From contig NZ_JACHYE010000003.1 of NCBI RefSeq assembly GCF_014192645.1, positions 272,881-336,880 of the forward strand: a stretch of DNA of 64,000 bases, in the 5' to 3' direction. The position numbers were made by a program, and so were the translations under genes. The first letter of the stretch is position 1, and every line of letters begins with the position of its first letter. Shown here one piece after another: positions 27,236 to 36,698 of the stretch. The notes under the pieces were generated by a model. That model searched no databases. It worked only from the letters and a program-made list of their open reading frames with translations, and was not told where the DNA came from. This DNA comes from Herbaspirillum sp. Sphag64 (GTDB lineage Bacteria; Pseudomonadota; Gammaproteobacteria; Burkholderiales; Burkholderiaceae_D).

Positions 27236-28021
27236 TTAAAACAAGACAAGACGCTCGCTGATAATGGCGGCGGCCTCAACCGTGGCAGCAATCAGCGCTG
27301 CTTGCCGGTCTTCGACCCGGATTGCTGGCGCCATCAGCGTGATTGCACCGGCGGCTTGTCCCGGCTTGTAAAACACGGGCGCGCTGATTCCCCAGACGCC
27401 CCAATCAACTTCACTTTCACTGATTGCATAGCCTTGATGGCGTATCGAATCAAGCTCCTTGTGCAGCCGTGCAATCTCGTCTTTTTGACCATGCAGCTGC
27501 CGTTGCATGATGCTATCGGCCATGGCCACCGGCAGATGTGCCAGCACCGCCTTGGCTGACGCACCACGTGTCAGCGGATGGGAGCGCCCTTTGGAGAAGG
27601 AGCAGCGCAGGGACTGTTCGCTGTCGACCATGTCCAGGCAAGTCACCTGGTCGTTGATGGCCACCATCAGGCCGACACTCTCTCCGCATTTCTTTGCCAG
27701 TCGCGCCATCTCGGGCTGCGCATTGCTGACCAGATAGGACGTGTGGTCAAAGCCCCAGGCCAGTTGAACGCTTAGCGGTCCTGGCGCATAAAAATTGTCT
27801 TGCTCCTGTATCAGTCCCCATTTCTTCAATGGCTGTAAATGCCGATACAAGGTACTCAGTGGCAAACCAGTCAAGTCCTTGAGCTGACGCACCGTCATTG
27901 GTTTGCCATGCCGGGCAATCATCGACAGCACCATCAGCGAGCGCTCGCTAGTGGCGACAACGGCTTCCGGCGGTAAGGGCTGATGTGGATCCATGGGCAG
28001 ATGATTCCTCATTTTTCTCAC
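27236..28021 (-). CDS. IclR-family transcriptional regulator
   Basis: 261 residues. An N-terminal winged helix (SERSLMVLSMIARHGKPMTV then LKDLTGLPLSTLYRHLQPLKKWGLI) is followed by an IclR effector domain with a GLMVAINDQVTCLDMVDSEQ strand. It is 38 bp upstream of the binding-protein gene on the same strand, so it probably regulates the transporter/hut genes. hut operons are normally controlled by a GntR-type HutC, so an IclR regulator is unusual. Start choices are GTG 28021, ATG 28012 or ATG 27994; none has a decisive ribosome binding site. Confidence 0.82.
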   Translation of the reverse strand: MRKMRNHLPMDPHQPLPPEAVVATSERSLMVLSMIARHGKPMTVRQLKDLTGLPLSTLYRHLQPLKKWGLIQEQDNFYAPGPLSVQLAWGFDHTSYLVSNAQPEMARLAKKCGESVGLMVAINDQVTCLDMVDSEQSLRCSFSKGRSHPLTRGASAKAVLAHLPVAMADSIMQRQLHGQKDEIARLHKELDSIRHQGYAISESEVDWGVWGISAPVFYKPGQAAGAITLMAPAIRVEDRQAALIAATVEAAAIISERLVLF

Positions 28022-28413
28022 AAAAGAAAATTAAATTCTCACCTTGTGGGAAAGATGTTGCGTCAATGCTGTAAGGCACGTCGCTGTCGGGTGAGAAAGG
28101 GTGTCGTTCGATCTGATCCGGGAAAAACTGACGTATCCAGGGCACCAAAACGTCATAGTGGGGGCGTTAAGCTGGTCATCGTCAGCTAATTTTTGATAAT
28201 GCCTGGTATCTCTATTTTTGGTGATTAAACATATATCGTAAATTGAGGATATGACAATGTGCTGTTTTCTTCTCTTGTGCCGAATGGGCAACAGAATCGC
28301 GAAGAGAATGCAGTAATTTTTCCCAATAAAAACTATGCTTCAACAATGGTTTGCAGTGAAACAGAGAACGTCTGATCAACACGGACGTCAGCCCGCACGG
28401 GATGAGGGGAAAC
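28022..28413. other. Divergent intergenic region with an inverted repeat
   Basis: This spacer separates the IclR gene (minus) from the PAS-kinase operon (plus). It contains TGACGT (28129-28134) and ACGTCA (28150-28155), a perfect 6-bp inverted repeat with 15 bp between the arms, which could be an IclR-type operator. I see no gene or riboswitch. Confidence 0.35.
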
Positions 28414-29508
28414 ATGCCAGGAGATCAATTTCGCCAAGTCGTTGACATGGCACCCAATGCGATGATTCTGGCCGGTGAAGATGGCACGATTGAACTCGTC
28501 AATCTGCAGGCAGAAAAGATTTTCGGTTATACCCGCGATGAGTTGCTGGGGCATTCGATCGAGATGCTATTGCCGGCACGCTTTCGCGAGATCCATTCGC
28601 GCCATCGTGGCGCTTATTTTGGACATCCGATCCCCCGTCCAGTTGGCGTTGGGGTCGATAAGGAGTTTTATGGGTTGCGCAAAGATGGTGTCGAATTTCA
28701 GGTAGAAATCGGGATCGCACCGATCACGACATCACATGGCTTGAAAGTGTTGGCGGCAATTGTCGATATTTCGGAGCGCAAAGAATCCGAGTCACGGCAG
28801 CAATTACTGATCAATGAGCTGACCCGCATCAATGAAGAACTGAATAATTTTGCCTATGTCTCCTCGCATGATCTGAAGTCGCCTTTACGTGGCATTGATC
28901 AGTTGGCGTCCTGGATTGAGGAAGACCTCGGGGGTACCCTTAATGCTCAGACCCAAAATTATCTTCGTTTGATGCGTAGCCGTATCAAACGCATGGAAAC
29001 CTTGCTGGATGATTTACTGCAATATGCAAAAGTAGGGCGTTCGGATGAAGACATCGTGGTGGTCGATACCAGTGCGCTGGTCAAGGATGTGTTTGATCTG
29101 ACCGCCGGTAAAAAGCCGATACGGTTACAGCTTGATGCCGGGCTGCCAGTCATCCAGGCCAGGAAAGTGCCGCTGGAACTGGTATTCAGAAACCTGATCG
29201 GTAATGCGATCAAGCACCATGATAAAGAACACGGTCATCTCCACGTTAGTGCAAAGGTGAGTGGCGACTGGATCGAATTCTCGGTCGCCGATGATGGGCC
29301 GGGTATTCCGGTTGAGCATCAGCAACGGGTATTCGCGATCTTCCAGACACTGAAACCACGCGATGAAGTGGAGGGAAGTGGCATCGGGCTGGCATTGGTG
29401 AAGAAGGTAGTAGAGGCGCAAGGGGGGCATATTGCGCTGGAATCAGACGGTCATACAGGAGCCACTTTTCGGTTTTCCTGGCCGTTGCAGGCACAACCAG
29501 GGGCATGA
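28414..29508 (+). CDS. PAS sensor histidine kinase, cytoplasmic
   Basis: 364 residues with no transmembrane helix. An N-terminal PAS domain (about 5-120, with ILAGEDGTIELVNLQAEKIF) is followed by a short coiled coil and a phytochrome-kinase-like dimerisation domain. The phospho-acceptor is His152 (SSHDLKSPLRGI). The ATPase domain has NLIGNAIKHH, ADDGPGIP and GSGIGLALVKKV. AGGGG precedes the ATG at 28414; a start at 28402 is also possible. It overlaps the next gene by ATGA and probably phosphorylates it. Confidence 0.88.
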   Translation: MPGDQFRQVVDMAPNAMILAGEDGTIELVNLQAEKIFGYTRDELLGHSIEMLLPARFREIHSRHRGAYFGHPIPRPVGVGVDKEFYGLRKDGVEFQVEIGIAPITTSHGLKVLAAIVDISERKESESRQQLLINELTRINEELNNFAYVSSHDLKSPLRGIDQLASWIEEDLGGTLNAQTQNYLRLMRSRIKRMETLLDDLLQYAKVGRSDEDIVVVDTSALVKDVFDLTAGKKPIRLQLDAGLPVIQARKVPLELVFRNLIGNAIKHHDKEHGHLHVSAKVSGDWIEFSVADDGPGIPVEHQQRVFAIFQTLKPRDEVEGSGIGLALVKKVVEAQGGHIALESDGHTGATFRFSWPLQAQPGA

Positions 29509-29957
29509 TCATGTCAGACCAAGCGCACGCGGGAGACGTCACCATCCTGGTTGTCGACGACGATGAGGTTGATGCCATGGGGATTGAGCGGGCATTGAAA
29601 TTACGTGGTGTCACTGTACCGATCCTGCGCGCCCGGGATGGGGTCGAGGGGCTGGCAGTGCTGCGTGCTCAGGATCTGTTGCGTCATCCTTGCATGATGC
29701 TGCTCGACATTAATATGCCGCGCATGAATGGATTTGAAATGCTGGATGTCATGCATCAGGACAGCACGCTTGCCAGTGTTGAGGTGTTCATGTTGTCAAC
29801 GTCCCGCATTTCCGATGACAGGCGGGCCGCCACAGCGAGAAATGTTGCTGGCTACATCATCAAAAACGATGTTAGTGAAGGGATTGCCCGCGTCATCGAG
29901 ATGTTGAACCATCCTCGTCGGATAGTCCAAAGCCCATCGAATCCTGAAAGAAACTGA
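29505..29957 (+). CDS. Single-domain response regulator (Rcp1-like)
   Basis: 150 residues, one receiver domain and no output domain. The acidic pocket is VVDDDEVD, the phospho-acceptor is Asp68 ([11 protein letters not shown]), the conserved Ser/Thr is in MLSTSR, and the lysine is in YIIKNDV. The extended loop after beta-4 is typical of Rcp1-type partners of phytochrome-like kinases. Translation is coupled to the kinase gene (ATGA overlap); a second ATG at 29511 is an alternative start. Confidence 0.88.
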   Translation: MIMSDQAHAGDVTILVVDDDEVDAMGIERALKLRGVTVPILRARDGVEGLAVLRAQDLLRHPCMMLLDINMPRMNGFEMLDVMHQDSTLASVEVFMLSTSRISDDRRAATARNVAGYIIKNDVSEGIARVIEMLNHPRRIVQSPSNPERN

Positions 29958-29958
29958 C

Positions 29959-31737
29959 ATGATCGCGTCGATGAACCTGTTGCTGATTGATGATGACGAG
30001 CTGGATCGACTGTCCGTGATTCGTGCCCTTAAGCAGTCTGACTACGAACTTACCATCAGCCAATGCGCGACCGCGGCGGAAGGATACAAGCTTGTCGCCA
30101 ATGGACAATTCGATGCAATCCTGCTCGACTATCGGTTGCCGGATCAGGATGGTATTGAAGTGTTGCGTGCACTGCGCGGGGGCACACTGGCCAAAGCGGC
30201 GGTCGTCATGCTCAGTCGCCACGAAGATCCTGTGATGGTTGAGAGTTGTCTGGAAGCAGGGGCCCAGGACTTCTTGCTTAAAGATGAAGTGACCGGGCGT
30301 CGCTTGACGCGTGCCATCAGCCTGGCGCGTCAACGGTATACGATGGAAGAAGCACTGAAGGTAAGTCATGAGAAATTAAGGGTTCTGTCCGAGCATGATG
30401 TCCTCACAGGGCTGATCAACCGGCGCGGATTCGAACTGGCACTCACTAGCTCATTGTCCGTGGCAAAGCGTGATCATCGGGGACTGGCGGTGTTACTGCT
30501 GGATCTGGATGACTTTAAAAGCGTCAATGACACGCTGGGGCATGGCGTGGGCGATCAATTGCTCATCGAGATTGCACGACGTATGCGTCCGATTGTCCGT
30601 GGCGGCGACGTTCTGTGCCGGCTGGGTGGTGACGAATTCGTGGTCATTGCCAATGGACTGGAGAGCAACGAACAGGCATCGATACTGGCCGACCGCCTGA
30701 TCCACGTATTGCAGGCACCGATTGTCCTCAACGCCATCGAGCTGATCATCACCGCCAGTGTCGGCATCGCTGTGCTGGATGAGAAAACCGATAATGGTGA
30801 TGAACTATTGAAACATGCCGATGTGGCGATGTACCGGGCCAAAAAAGATGGCCGTAATCAATACCGGTTCTATTCTGAAACGCTCCATGCCAAGGTGCAA
30901 TATACAACCAGCCTCAAGCGAGACCTGCACAAGGCCGTGGCAAATCAGGAACTGGTCATGCACTATCAGCCACAGTTCAACGCTGCGGACGAGTCGCTCA
31001 GTGGTATGGAGGCTTTGGTTCGCTGGAACCATCCGCGACTCGGCTTGCTTGGTCCGGTTGATTTTATTGGTGTCGCGGAAGAAACCGGCTTGATTATTGA
31101 CATTGGTAATTGGGTGTTGAACGAGTCTTGCCGACAGTTGAGAGAGTGGATCAGTCGCTTCCCGTTGCAAAGCAAGCAGTTGACGATTGCAGTCAACCTC
31201 TCGGCGATTCAATTGGTGCATTACTCATTGGTCGAGGAAATTGAGAGTGCGCTGACAACGCATCAATTGCTGCCACATCGGCTGGAACTGGAAATTACCG
31301 AAAACGCGCTGATTGACGATCAGAAAGGTGCAGTCGTGACCCTGACTGAACTGGCAGCCCGTAATATCAACCTGACGCTCGACGATTTTGGTACCGGCTA
31401 CTCATCGATGCATCACCTGAAACTCTTCCGGATCAATGTATTGAAGATTGACCGCGAATTTGTTTCCGTGATCGGTGAGAGCGAGGAAGCTGATCGCTTG
31501 TTGATTGCGATTATCCGATTTGCCCAGGCACTGCATCTGAAAATCGTGGCCGAAGGCGTGGAAACCCCGGAGCAGGCGCGCTTTTGCCGCCAGCACGGTT
31601 GCCAGGTATTACAGGGTTACCACTACTCACGGCCGTTGTCGCACGAGGGCTTTGAGCGAACCTTCTTTCACACCGAACTGCCAGCGCCCGCTGCAGGATC
31701 TGAGGAAGTTAATCTGAAATCTACACCGACAGTCTGA
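29959..31737 (+). CDS. Response regulator with GGDEF and EAL domains
   Basis: 592 residues. Receiver domain 1-125 with Asp57 ([11 protein letters not shown]). GGDEF domain about 145-310 with an intact GGDEF at 223-227 and the inhibitory RxxD site (RGGD) five residues before it. EAL domain about 320-570 with EAL at 351-353, the metal-binding motif DDFGTGYSS and VAEGVET. Both synthesis and breakdown motifs for cyclic di-GMP are intact, so it may switch activity with phosphorylation. It follows the single-domain regulator by one base. Its end overlaps the convergent chemoreceptor gene by 17 bp. Confidence 0.92.
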   Translation: MIASMNLLLIDDDELDRLSVIRALKQSDYELTISQCATAAEGYKLVANGQFDAILLDYRLPDQDGIEVLRALRGGTLAKAAVVMLSRHEDPVMVESCLEAGAQDFLLKDEVTGRRLTRAISLARQRYTMEEALKVSHEKLRVLSEHDVLTGLINRRGFELALTSSLSVAKRDHRGLAVLLLDLDDFKSVNDTLGHGVGDQLLIEIARRMRPIVRGGDVLCRLGGDEFVVIANGLESNEQASILADRLIHVLQAPIVLNAIELIITASVGIAVLDEKTDNGDELLKHADVAMYRAKKDGRNQYRFYSETLHAKVQYTTSLKRDLHKAVANQELVMHYQPQFNAADESLSGMEALVRWNHPRLGLLGPVDFIGVAEETGLIIDIGNWVLNESCRQLREWISRFPLQSKQLTIAVNLSAIQLVHYSLVEEIESALTTHQLLPHRLELEITENALIDDQKGAVVTLTELAARNINLTLDDFGTGYSSMHHLKLFRINVLKIDREFVSVIGESEEADRLLIAIIRFAQALHLKIVAEGVETPEQARFCRQHGCQVLQGYHYSRPLSHEGFERTFFHTELPAPAAGSEEVNLKSTPTV

Positions 31738-33133
31738 AGACATGCACCACACTGATCAAGCGCTTTACCTCGTCGCTTAGTGACGCCGAAGTAGCGGCAG
31801 CTTCCTCGACCATGATCCGGTTCTGCTGGGTGACGGCTTCCATTTCATGCACAGTCTGGTTGACATGTTCAATCGAGGTACTCTGGTCGCGGGCGTTGTC
31901 ACGGATTTGTGCCATGGTCTCTGTCACGCGCTGGATGCTGGTGACGACGTCTTCCATGGTTTTACCTGCTTGGTGCACCAGGGCTCCGCCGCTATCGACC
32001 TCAGCTACAGAATTATTGATCAATTCTTTGATCTCTTTAGCAGCGACTGCGGAGCGTTGCGCCAGGTTGCGAACTTCACTGGCCACCACAGCAAAGCCGC
32101 GTCCCTGTTCTCCGGCCCGGGCTGCTTCGACAGCCGCATTGAGCGCCAGAATATTGGTCTGAAAAGCAATCCCGTCAATCACGGCGATGATATCGACGAT
32201 CTTTTGTGACGACGCACTGATCGAGGCCATGGTGGACACTACTTTTTCGACTTCGGTGCCGCCGCGACGCGCCACATCAGCGGCTGTCTGCGCCAATTGA
32301 TCCGCATGATTGACATGGACCGCGCTGTTTTTCACAGCAGCGGTGATGTGCGCCATGATGCTGGTCGTTTCGCTTAATGCTTCCGCTTGATGGTTGGTCC
32401 GCTCGGACAAAGCTTCATTGTCACTGGCAATTTTTTCCGCGGCGGTGGCAATGGTGCCGGTGCCGTCGCGCACATCAATGATGGCGTCACGCAAGGCAAG
32501 GGACATTTTTTGCAGCGCTTTGCCGGCGCGGCTGGTGGCTGCGTCGCGGTCGTTGTACAAGGCGATGGTGCCGTCGTCAGCATTGGTCATGGCATTCACG
32601 CGGGCGCTCAGTTCGCCAGCCTGTATCGCATCACGAAACAGCAGACGCGCCAGATACGCCAGTACTGCAGATTCGATCACCACATACAGCGCATGCAAGA
32701 CCACCTGCCCGAGACCCGGTTGGGTGAAGCAGATAGCACCATATCCCCATTGCTGAAGATAGCTGAAACTCAGATGGTGTACTGCAATCACCGCAGCAGC
32801 GACCAGAATCACTTTCCAGTCGCGGTAACAGAGCAAAAACGCCAACAGTACAAAGATCCCAAAGTGTAACTCGGTCAAGCCCGCAGCCTGATGGATGAAC
32901 AGCGCCGAAAAGACCATCAGCGCGGCAGCGACAACGGCACGGCTGGCGAAGGAATCCGGCGCTCGCCAGATCAACAGGGATGGGATGGCTGCGGTTGGCA
33001 AGCCGATTATGAAGGCCCACAGCAGGGTGTCATGCAGCGTCGAAAGACCGAGGCTGCAGAGAAACAGCAGCCATAGAAGCGGCAGCATCAAGCGGTGCGC
33101 TTGCCTGTAGTAATAGAAAAGATGGGATTGCAT
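31721..33133 (-). CDS. Methyl-accepting chemotaxis protein with multi-helix membrane domain
   Basis: 470 residues. Six hydrophobic helices occupy about residues 14-175, with only short loops between them. There is no large periplasmic sensor domain, so the signal is probably sensed within or near the membrane. The cytoplasmic signalling domain (about 215-465) contains the hairpin tip [26 protein letters not shown], which binds CheA and CheW. No HAMP domain is obvious. Convergent with the GGDEF-EAL gene, overlapping it by 17 bp. Confidence 0.9.
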   Translation of the reverse strand: MQSHLFYYYRQAHRLMLPLLWLLFLCSLGLSTLHDTLLWAFIIGLPTAAIPSLLIWRAPDSFASRAVVAAALMVFSALFIHQAAGLTELHFGIFVLLAFLLCYRDWKVILVAAAVIAVHHLSFSYLQQWGYGAICFTQPGLGQVVLHALYVVIESAVLAYLARLLFRDAIQAGELSARVNAMTNADDGTIALYNDRDAATSRAGKALQKMSLALRDAIIDVRDGTGTIATAAEKIASDNEALSERTNHQAEALSETTSIMAHITAAVKNSAVHVNHADQLAQTAADVARRGGTEVEKVVSTMASISASSQKIVDIIAVIDGIAFQTNILALNAAVEAARAGEQGRGFAVVASEVRNLAQRSAVAAKEIKELINNSVAEVDSGGALVHQAGKTMEDVVTSIQRVTETMAQIRDNARDQSTSIEHVNQTVHEMEAVTQQNRIMVEEAAATSASLSDEVKRLISVVHVFRLSV

Positions 33134-33189
33134 GGAGGTAAGTTACGACATTTCTCAATAAAAATCAGAAAGACAAAAGCAGCCCCGTA

Positions 33190-33208
33190 CTGTGCTTTAT
33201 CAGCACAG
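33190..33208 (-). terminator. Hairpin downstream of DUF3429 gene
   Basis: CTGTGCT (33190-33196) and AGCACAG (33202-33208) make a perfect 7-bp stem with a 5-base loop, 57 bp after the DUF3429 stop on the minus strand. The T-rich stretch on that strand lies about 15 bases further on, so efficient intrinsic termination is uncertain. Confidence 0.4.
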
Positions 33209-33264
33209 CCATGGACGGCAACGTGGATATCAGGAGTCTGGGAGGATGATCAGTGTTGTTCCGC

Positions 33265-33708
33265 TTAGCAAAGTGCACTAGCGACGAGCAGCGCAGCGCT
33301 ACCAACCGTGGTCAGGAGAGCGCGCAGACGCATGAACCACGAAGGTAACGGCACCCATCTGGCAAAGTAGCGATCCGCCAGAAAACAGGCCACCAGCAAA
33401 AGCGCCAGCAGGCGCAGGGCGAACAATGCTGGCAGCAGGGCCGCGAACCAGGCTACCAGTGATGGCAGGACACTCCAGCCAAGCTGTAGCCAAGGTACCT
33501 GCACGGGCCCTTGAATCGCATACGCCCATTGCAATGCACCGACAAAAGTACAAATCACTGCGCCATAGAGGACCAGCGCATGTAATAGCAAACCGGAATG
33601 TGCAGGCATTGCCCAGACCAGCAAGGGCAAACCAACGAAGGGGATCAGACCACCCAGTCCCAGTACCTGGGCGGGCAATAGGGCGTGCTGTTTTGGTTCA
33701 TTAGACAT
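33265..33708 (-). CDS. DUF3429 membrane protein
   Basis: 147-residue integral membrane protein with about five hydrophobic helices. The N-terminal part (LGLGGLIPFVGLPLLVWAM then YGAVICTFVGALQWAYAI) is characteristic of DUF3429. Function is unknown. The start codon overlaps the stop of the MerR gene by one base (TAATG), so the two genes are translated together. That suggests a shared role or stress-linked co-expression. Confidence 0.8.
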   Translation of the reverse strand: MSNEPKQHALLPAQVLGLGGLIPFVGLPLLVWAMPAHSGLLLHALVLYGAVICTFVGALQWAYAIQGPVQVPWLQLGWSVLPSLVAWFAALLPALFALRLLALLLVACFLADRYFARWVPLPSWFMRLRALLTTVGSAALLVASALC

Positions 33709-34733
33709 TACGTACTGCCCTCAGCGATATCTTTCATTGGCACAGTGATTCCCTCGACCTGCGCCAGTCGTACCAAGGCGGCTTCCAGTGCAGCACGGGC
33801 GTGTCCGGTGGTCCATTGCAAATCGCGGTGCAAGGCAACATCCTTGTCATCCCGATTGGCGCAGCTGGCACTGTATTGCTCAAAGCTTTGCAGGCTCTGG
33901 ATCAGCTCCACCACATGCCGCGCACACTCACAGTAGAGGTCGCTGCTGATCCCGGCCAACCCCACCAGTGCCTTGTCGTCAAAGCGCGGTGGTGGCGGTA
34001 CGATAGTGGCGGGCATCAACGCGCGTTGGATCTGTGTTTGCTGGGGCGCCTGGATCAAAGCATGACAAAACCACTCCAGCGCAACCGCATCCAGCGGCCT
34101 ATGGACAACTTCGTGACCAGCCAACCGCAATCGCCGCAACACCGAGCCGGGAGCAAAGCGATAAAACACCAGACAACGGTCAGCCTCGCAGGCATCCTTG
34201 ATCAGCGCAATCGTCGCCAAGCTAGTGTCGTCAAGTGTCGGCATCTCCAGCACGGCAATATCTGCCTTGATAGGCGCAAGAGTTCGCGCCGCATGATGGA
34301 GATCGCCGCATGTCGCCACCACCTCCAGGCTGCTCGACGGCAAAGCCTGACGGATGTCCAGCGAGGCAAGCCAGGGACCAACCAGGACGATGCGCAAGCT
34401 TGCTGTCCCTGATTCGGAATGCGCCAGCGCAGGCAGGACCGGCAATAGCGGCAGCTTGTCAACCCGCACCATGTCACGCAGCATGGGCGTCGGCAAGGTG
34501 GCGATGCTGCCGATGGCATGGCCGTCGTCAACCAATTGTTTGATAATGCCCAGACGGCGGACTTCCTCTACCGTATAAAGACGCTGGCCGCTATCAGTGA
34601 CGCGTGGACCAACCACACCGTAGCGACGTTCCCAGACCCGCAAGGTCTCCACCGGAACGCCGGTCAGGCGCGCGGCAGCACCGCTGCGATAACAGGCAGT
34701 GTTGGTGTCAGACAGGGAGTGTTGATTGGGCAT
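33708..34733 (-). CDS. MerR-family transcriptional regulator with long C-terminal domain
   Basis: 341 residues. The N-terminal MerR winged helix is about 14-85 (YRSGAAARLTGVPVETLRVW then ERRYGVVGPRVTDSGQRLYT). The remaining 250 residues include a Rossmann-like region (about 110-210) similar in layout to the cobalamin-binding-type domains of MlrA/CarH relatives. I do not see the B12-binding DxHxxG motif, so the ligand is unknown. Coupled to the DUF3429 gene. A spaced inverted repeat 52 bp upstream may be its own operator. Confidence 0.82.
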   Translation of the reverse strand: MPNQHSLSDTNTACYRSGAAARLTGVPVETLRVWERRYGVVGPRVTDSGQRLYTVEEVRRLGIIKQLVDDGHAIGSIATLPTPMLRDMVRVDKLPLLPVLPALAHSESGTASLRIVLVGPWLASLDIRQALPSSSLEVVATCGDLHHAARTLAPIKADIAVLEMPTLDDTSLATIALIKDACEADRCLVFYRFAPGSVLRRLRLAGHEVVHRPLDAVALEWFCHALIQAPQQTQIQRALMPATIVPPPPRFDDKALVGLAGISSDLYCECARHVVELIQSLQSFEQYSASCANRDDKDVALHRDLQWTTGHARAALEAALVRLAQVEGITVPMKDIAEGST

Positions 34734-34784
34734 CGTTACGCTGGCAAGAAAAGATACGTGGCATCATATCCTTGCGTGTCCTCA

Positions 34785-34850
34785 AATTGAACTGGAAATT
34801 TCGTTAAAACGCGTAAATTAGTTTCTATAGCGACAATATCCAGTTCAATT
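34785..34850. promoter_or_regulatory. Widely spaced 12-bp inverted repeat upstream of the MerR gene
   Basis: AATTGAACTGGA (34785-34796) and TCCAGTTCAATT (34839-34850) are perfect inverse complements separated by 42 bp. Located between the divergent MerR and hydrolase genes, they look like two copies of one regulator site, most simply for the MerR protein. Confidence 0.5.
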
Positions 34851-34875
34851 CCATAACAATAATGGCATTATTCAT

Positions 34876-34900
34876 TGTGAAAATAGCAATTTTCTTCACA
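34876..34900. repeat. Inverted repeat upstream of the hydrolase gene
   Basis: GAAAAT (34879-34884) and ATTTTC (34889-34894) flank AGCA, and the flanks TGTG and CACA extend the symmetry after a two-base bulge. It lies 84 bp before the hydrolase start and may be a second operator. Confidence 0.35.
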
Positions 34901-34983
34901 GAATGCGACGAGATGCTTGTCAACCCACCCCGGGTAGTGAAAAATCAAGACTCATTCATTGCTCGTTTGGCAGCGCTCTCATC

Positions 34984-35766
34984 ATGACGATCCGCTCACT
35001 CCGTTGCTTCCTCCTGCTGGCATGTCTATCTGTTGCGAGTGCTGTTTGCTCAGCCGAAACCATGATTCCGATTCCGACCCGGCCTGATATCACGGTCAAG
35101 GTGTTGTCAATGCATCATGAAGAGGGGCCGGTAAAAGGCGTGATCATTCTGCTTCCCGGTGGTACAGGCATGAATCTGCTGCCCAACGGGACAACCCGCA
35201 GTGGAAATTTCCTGATCCGTACCCGAGAATTGTTTTACAACGCGGGTTTTGATGTGGTGGCAGTGAGTAACGCCTCCGACCAGAAGGTCATGGCACCGTC
35301 GTATCGCGCATCGGCGGAGCATGTGGCCGATCTGGAGGCCGTCGTGCGCTACGTCAAGGCGCACAGCGATGCGCCGGTATGGCTGGTTGGTACCAGTCGG
35401 GGTACCACGAGCACCGCGGCGGCGGCGGTGGTCTTTGGCAATCAGTTGCTCGCAGGCGTGGTATTGACCAGTAGCGTGACTACCGGGCAGGCTGGAGGCT
35501 CGGTGCTGGACCAAAAACTGGATCAGATAAAAATTCCGGTGCTGGTGGTGGCGCACGACAATGACACCTGCAAAGTCACGCCACCCAATGCCGCCAATAC
35601 CATCCTGCGTAACCTGACCAACGCACCAGTCACGAAACTGATCGTGGAAACCGGCGGTATCTCCTCCGGTGACCCGTGTGAAGCCTTTGCTCATCATGGT
35701 TATAACGGCATCGAGGCGCAAACGGTGTCGGATATCACCAACTGGATGGCCGCTCCCAGTCAATAG
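34984..35766 (+). CDS. Exported alpha/beta hydrolase
   Basis: 260 residues. Signal peptide about 1-24 (LLLACLSVASAVCSA). The catalytic domain has the nucleophile elbow GTSRGT with Ser138, an HDND stretch near the likely acid, and a late histidine in FAHHGYNG. An oxyanion-loop-like LLPGGTG lies near the mature N-terminus. Probably an esterase or related periplasmic hydrolase; the substrate is unknown. The start at 34984 (MTIRSLRCFL) gives a clean signal peptide; a frame from 34903 does not. Confidence 0.8.
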   Translation: MTIRSLRCFLLLACLSVASAVCSAETMIPIPTRPDITVKVLSMHHEEGPVKGVIILLPGGTGMNLLPNGTTRSGNFLIRTRELFYNAGFDVVAVSNASDQKVMAPSYRASAEHVADLEAVVRYVKAHSDAPVWLVGTSRGTTSTAAAAVVFGNQLLAGVVLTSSVTTGQAGGSVLDQKLDQIKIPVLVVAHDNDTCKVTPPNAANTILRNLTNAPVTKLIVETGGISSGDPCEAFAHHGYNGIEAQTVSDITNWMAAPSQ

Positions 35767-35795
35767 TACTCACAGCTGATCGTCAATCCGGTTTG

Positions 35796-36584
35796 TTATT
35801 CAAAAAAACCGGTTGGCGTCGTGCCGAACTGGCGCTTGAACATGGTGGCAAATGCGCTGGGGCTGTCATAGCCAAGTTGTAGTGCGACATCAAGCACGCG
35901 TTCACCTCCGGCCAGCAACTCCAGTGCCTTCAATAGCCTTGCCTGCTGTCGCCATTGACCAAAGGTCATTCCGGTTTCACGCGCAAACAGACGCTGGATG
36001 GTTTTGGTGTCAATCTCCAGTCGTTCACTCCAGTGTTTCAGGGTACTGGCGTCATCTGGCTGATCTGCCAAGGTGTCGCAGATCTCCAGCAGACGTGGAT
36101 CACTTGGATGTGGCAGATGCAGTGGTAAGGTTGGTAACAACGCCACTTCATCAATGAGTAATTGCATGACTCGGCCGTGGCGCGAGTTGGGCAGGTAATC
36201 ACCGGGGATATTCATCGCCGCCAGAATCAGTTCACGCAACAACGATGAAATTGATACTGCCTTGCATTCGGTCGGCAAATCCGGTGACGCATCTGGCCAG
36301 ATGTAGACGGTCCGCATTTTTACCATCCCGATCATGCGTACCTGATGTTCGGTACCAGCCGGCATCCAGATACCGCGTGTGGGCGGCACGATCCAGTGAC
36401 CGCTACTGCTCGACACGACCATGACGCCGTGTACCGCGTGAATCAACTGGTTGGTTGGATGCTGATGAGCACGTACTATATGCCTCGCCGGATAATCCGT
36501 CGACTTGCCTGTGACCGCAGCCGGACGGCGGTCGTGCGATTGCGGTGGCAGAGGTGGTGTTGGCATGATGGAGTTAGCTGGCAT
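35796..36584 (-). CDS. AraC-family regulator with cupin sensor domain
   Basis: 262 residues. The N-terminal cupin-like domain is about 30-130 (HPTNQLIHAVHGVMVVSS then GIWMPAGTEHQVRM). The C-terminal AraC helix-turn-helix pair is about 165-260 (WSERLEIDTKTIQRLFARET and LDVALQLGYDSPSAFATMFK). Divergent from the MFS exporter gene fsr across about 115 bp, a common AraC/MFS pairing, so it probably regulates that exporter. An upstream in-frame start at 36638 would cover the palindrome at 36604; I prefer 36584. Confidence 0.87.
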   Translation of the reverse strand: MPANSIMPTPPLPPQSHDRRPAAVTGKSTDYPARHIVRAHQHPTNQLIHAVHGVMVVSSSSGHWIVPPTRGIWMPAGTEHQVRMIGMVKMRTVYIWPDASPDLPTECKAVSISSLLRELILAAMNIPGDYLPNSRHGRVMQLLIDEVALLPTLPLHLPHPSDPRLLEICDTLADQPDDASTLKHWSERLEIDTKTIQRLFARETGMTFGQWRQQARLLKALELLAGGERVLDVALQLGYDSPSAFATMFKRQFGTTPTGFFE

Positions 36585-36603
36585 GGTAGTGCGTGCTGAA
36601 ATG

Positions 36604-36618
36604 TCTTTTTCAAAAAGA
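36604..36618. promoter_or_regulatory. Palindrome in the AraC/fsr divergent promoter region
   Basis: TCTTTTT-C-AAAAAGA is a perfect 7-bp inverted repeat about a single central base, 20 bp from the chosen AraC start and 81 bp from the fsr start. Possible operator. Confidence 0.35.
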
Positions 36619-36698
36619 TTGCTGCCGTAAGCTCGCAAGACAGGCGCAATTCGTCACTCTATACTCGGTCCTGTTTCCAGTCCACCCCCGGAGAAAAC

